From: Claveliimonas bilis | GTDB taxonomy: Bacteria > Bacillota > Clostridia > Lachnospirales > Lachnospiraceae | Reading direction: 5' to 3' | Length of the DNA: 64,000 nt | NCBI RefSeq assembly: GCF_020892095.1 | Contig: NZ_AP024845.1 | Span: forward strand, 1,798,001-1,862,000 | Part shown: in pieces, positions 62,934-64,000 of the stretch | Layout of the letters: the number at the start of each line of letters is the position of its first letter | Position numbering within the stretch: position 1 is the stretch's first letter | Made by a program: the position numbers and the translations under genes | Notes under the pieces: generated by a model | The model's database searches: none | The model's input: the letters and a program-made list of their open reading frames with translations, nothing else | What the model was told of the DNA's origin: nothing

Positions 62934-63998
62934 TTATGCTATCCTATAAGTGAAATAGATCACTGCTTTTGGGGAAGGTGTTCTGGGAAAACTTCTTTCC
63001 CTTCTTATTGGGACTTTATATTTAAGCAGTAATATTTCAACATCTGGCGGCGCTGTCCCATTTGGACAGCGCCATGATTTTAAGCAGATATCTACTGCTG
63101 TACTCAGGCTGATCTGATAATCATATTTCCAAGATGTTTTTTGGGGAAGCGAGATGTGAAACAGGATGCTTTTACAATAATTGAACATGATGACTTTTGC
63201 ATACAGTTCCTGCAGGACATACTCTATTCTTTTTGAATGAAGCGCACTGGCCCCAAGATTATATTTTAGCTGGGAAAATGCTGTCTCTATCATCCAACGC
63301 ATACGGTAGAGTTCCTGGAGCATTCCAACGGGCATTTCTTCTTTGGACAGATTCGTAAAAAGGATCTCGGAAAGATCTTCGTTTACTTTCAACTTTATCA
63401 CTCGTAGTTTCATCGGATATTCCGTTTGCTCTTCCGTAAAAAAGTCAAACTTTGCACCGGATCGGATCCGTTTGTAGAGTTCCGGCTGTTCTTTGGTGCC
63501 ACGGCAGTGTTTTTTACAGATGACGACAGGACATTCCACATCGAATTGTTCCTGATCGGGAATGGCTAAACTGGAAAGGATCCCCCTGTCTCCCTGCCGT
63601 CCCCGGATCACAAAATTCCATCCTTTTTCCAAGATATGTGCAAAGGTATTATAACTTTCATATCCCCGGTCGGCAGTAAGGATGACTTTGCTGGAAATTT
63701 CCGTTTGTGCCAGCATGGTAATAAGGGCGGAGTGTTCATCTTTTTCATGGACAGGCTGAAACAGGACCTGATCAAAAATACCGCTGTTTAGATGGTATAA
63801 AGCGTTTAGATGGATTGCGTTTTTCCCTTTTTGTGTGTTAGGGATCTTTCGATGGCAGAGAGGTTCTTTTTTATTTTCCGGGAAGGAGAGCTCTGAACCG
63901 TCAGCAGCAAGAAGATGATAGCCATGGAAGTTGGAATGTTTGGGGAGAGAGGCCGTAAAAACAGAAAAGAGGACTTTCATAGTATTGGGCTTGAGTTT
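62934..63998 (-). mobile_element. IS4-type transposase (start outside window)
   Basis: At least 354 residues of a DDE transposase, open to the window edge. First Asp in LLAADGSELSF, second Asp in ILTADRGYESYN, and the IS4-family C-terminal signature in YRMRWMIETAFSQLKYN (Y-x2-R ... E-x6-K pattern). The frame continues upstream of the ATG at 63980 (KLKPNT before it), so that Met is internal. One end of the element should lie between about 62874 and 62933; terminal repeats cannot be confirmed with one end only. Confidence 0.88.
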
Positions 63999-64000
63999 GC

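Overview
The window looks like one chromosomal segment of a gut-type Lachnospiraceae (Clostridia, Firmicutes; Dorea/Blautia/Mediterraneibacter-like). Evidence is moderate GC, strong AGGAGG-type ribosome sites, frequent TTG/GTG starts, a minimal SufCB system, a V-type ATPase operon, a fabH-acpP-fabK-fabD-fabG-fabF-accB-fabZ-accC-accDA cluster with a FabT-type regulator, a K+-type membrane pyrophosphatase and a T-box on tyrS. The genus is inference.

Layout. 1-5.3 kb: end of sufC, sufB, then thiM-thiE-HAD phosphatase-thiD and a membrane protein, tightly packed. 5.4-7.5 kb: a secreted or anchored arylsulfate sulfotransferase-like protein and a small helical protein. 7.6-16.2 kb: nine-gene V-type ATPase operon. 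16.2-17.0 kb: a scar holding a decayed antitoxin/toxin fusion, a decayed Xre regulator and a small antisense membrane gene. 17.0-20.5 kb: ECF sigma factor, membrane protein and an ABC exporter. 20.6-22.6 kb: class II aldolase and a PfkB kinase. 22.8-25.3 kb: a two-component system on the minus strand. 25.4-27.4 kb: paired bacterial PH-domain membrane proteins. 27.4-28.6 kb: three small minus-strand genes, including a MIF homologue. 28.8-29.2 kb: a second broken toxin-antitoxin locus, then tRNA-Leu(CAG). 29.5-31.2 kb: a structured leader and serine dehydratase sdaAB. 31.4-32.1 kb: a methyltransferase.

32.1-43.9 kb is the fatty-acid synthesis cluster. It starts at a promoter carrying a TTTGA-N3-TCAAA dyad (FabT-like operator) and ends with a fabT-like gene and a sirtuin. 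44-46.7 kb: two small membrane proteins, a possible papain-fold protein and a cyclophilin. 46.7-50.1 kb: ecfA1-ecfA2-ecfT-truA. 50.2-52.2 kb: hppA. 52.3-54.0 kb: a PadR regulator under a 37-bp dyad, with a HAAS-SEDS (FtsW/RodA-like) fusion protein. 54.0-56.0 kb: an Lsa-type ABC-F protein behind a leader with a short upstream reading frame and an attenuator. 56-57.3 kb: cysteine desulfidase on the minus strand. 57.4-59.4 kb: nagA and a cysteine-rich DUF5714 protein. 59.4-61.1 kb: T-box and tyrS. 61.2-62.8 kb: a flavin reductase and a convergent PfkB kinase. 62.9-64 kb: an IS4-type transposase cut by the window edge.

Most of the window is core metabolism. The items most worth following are RNA-level: the mutually exclusive hairpins before sdaAB, the fabG Shine-Dalgarno separated from its start by a hairpin, the ABC-F leader, and the hairpin that buries the ribosome site of the sulfotransferase gene. 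Next are the PadR/HAAS-SEDS pair and the two decayed toxin-antitoxin loci. I found no CRISPR array, rRNA, prophage or clearly new defence system.
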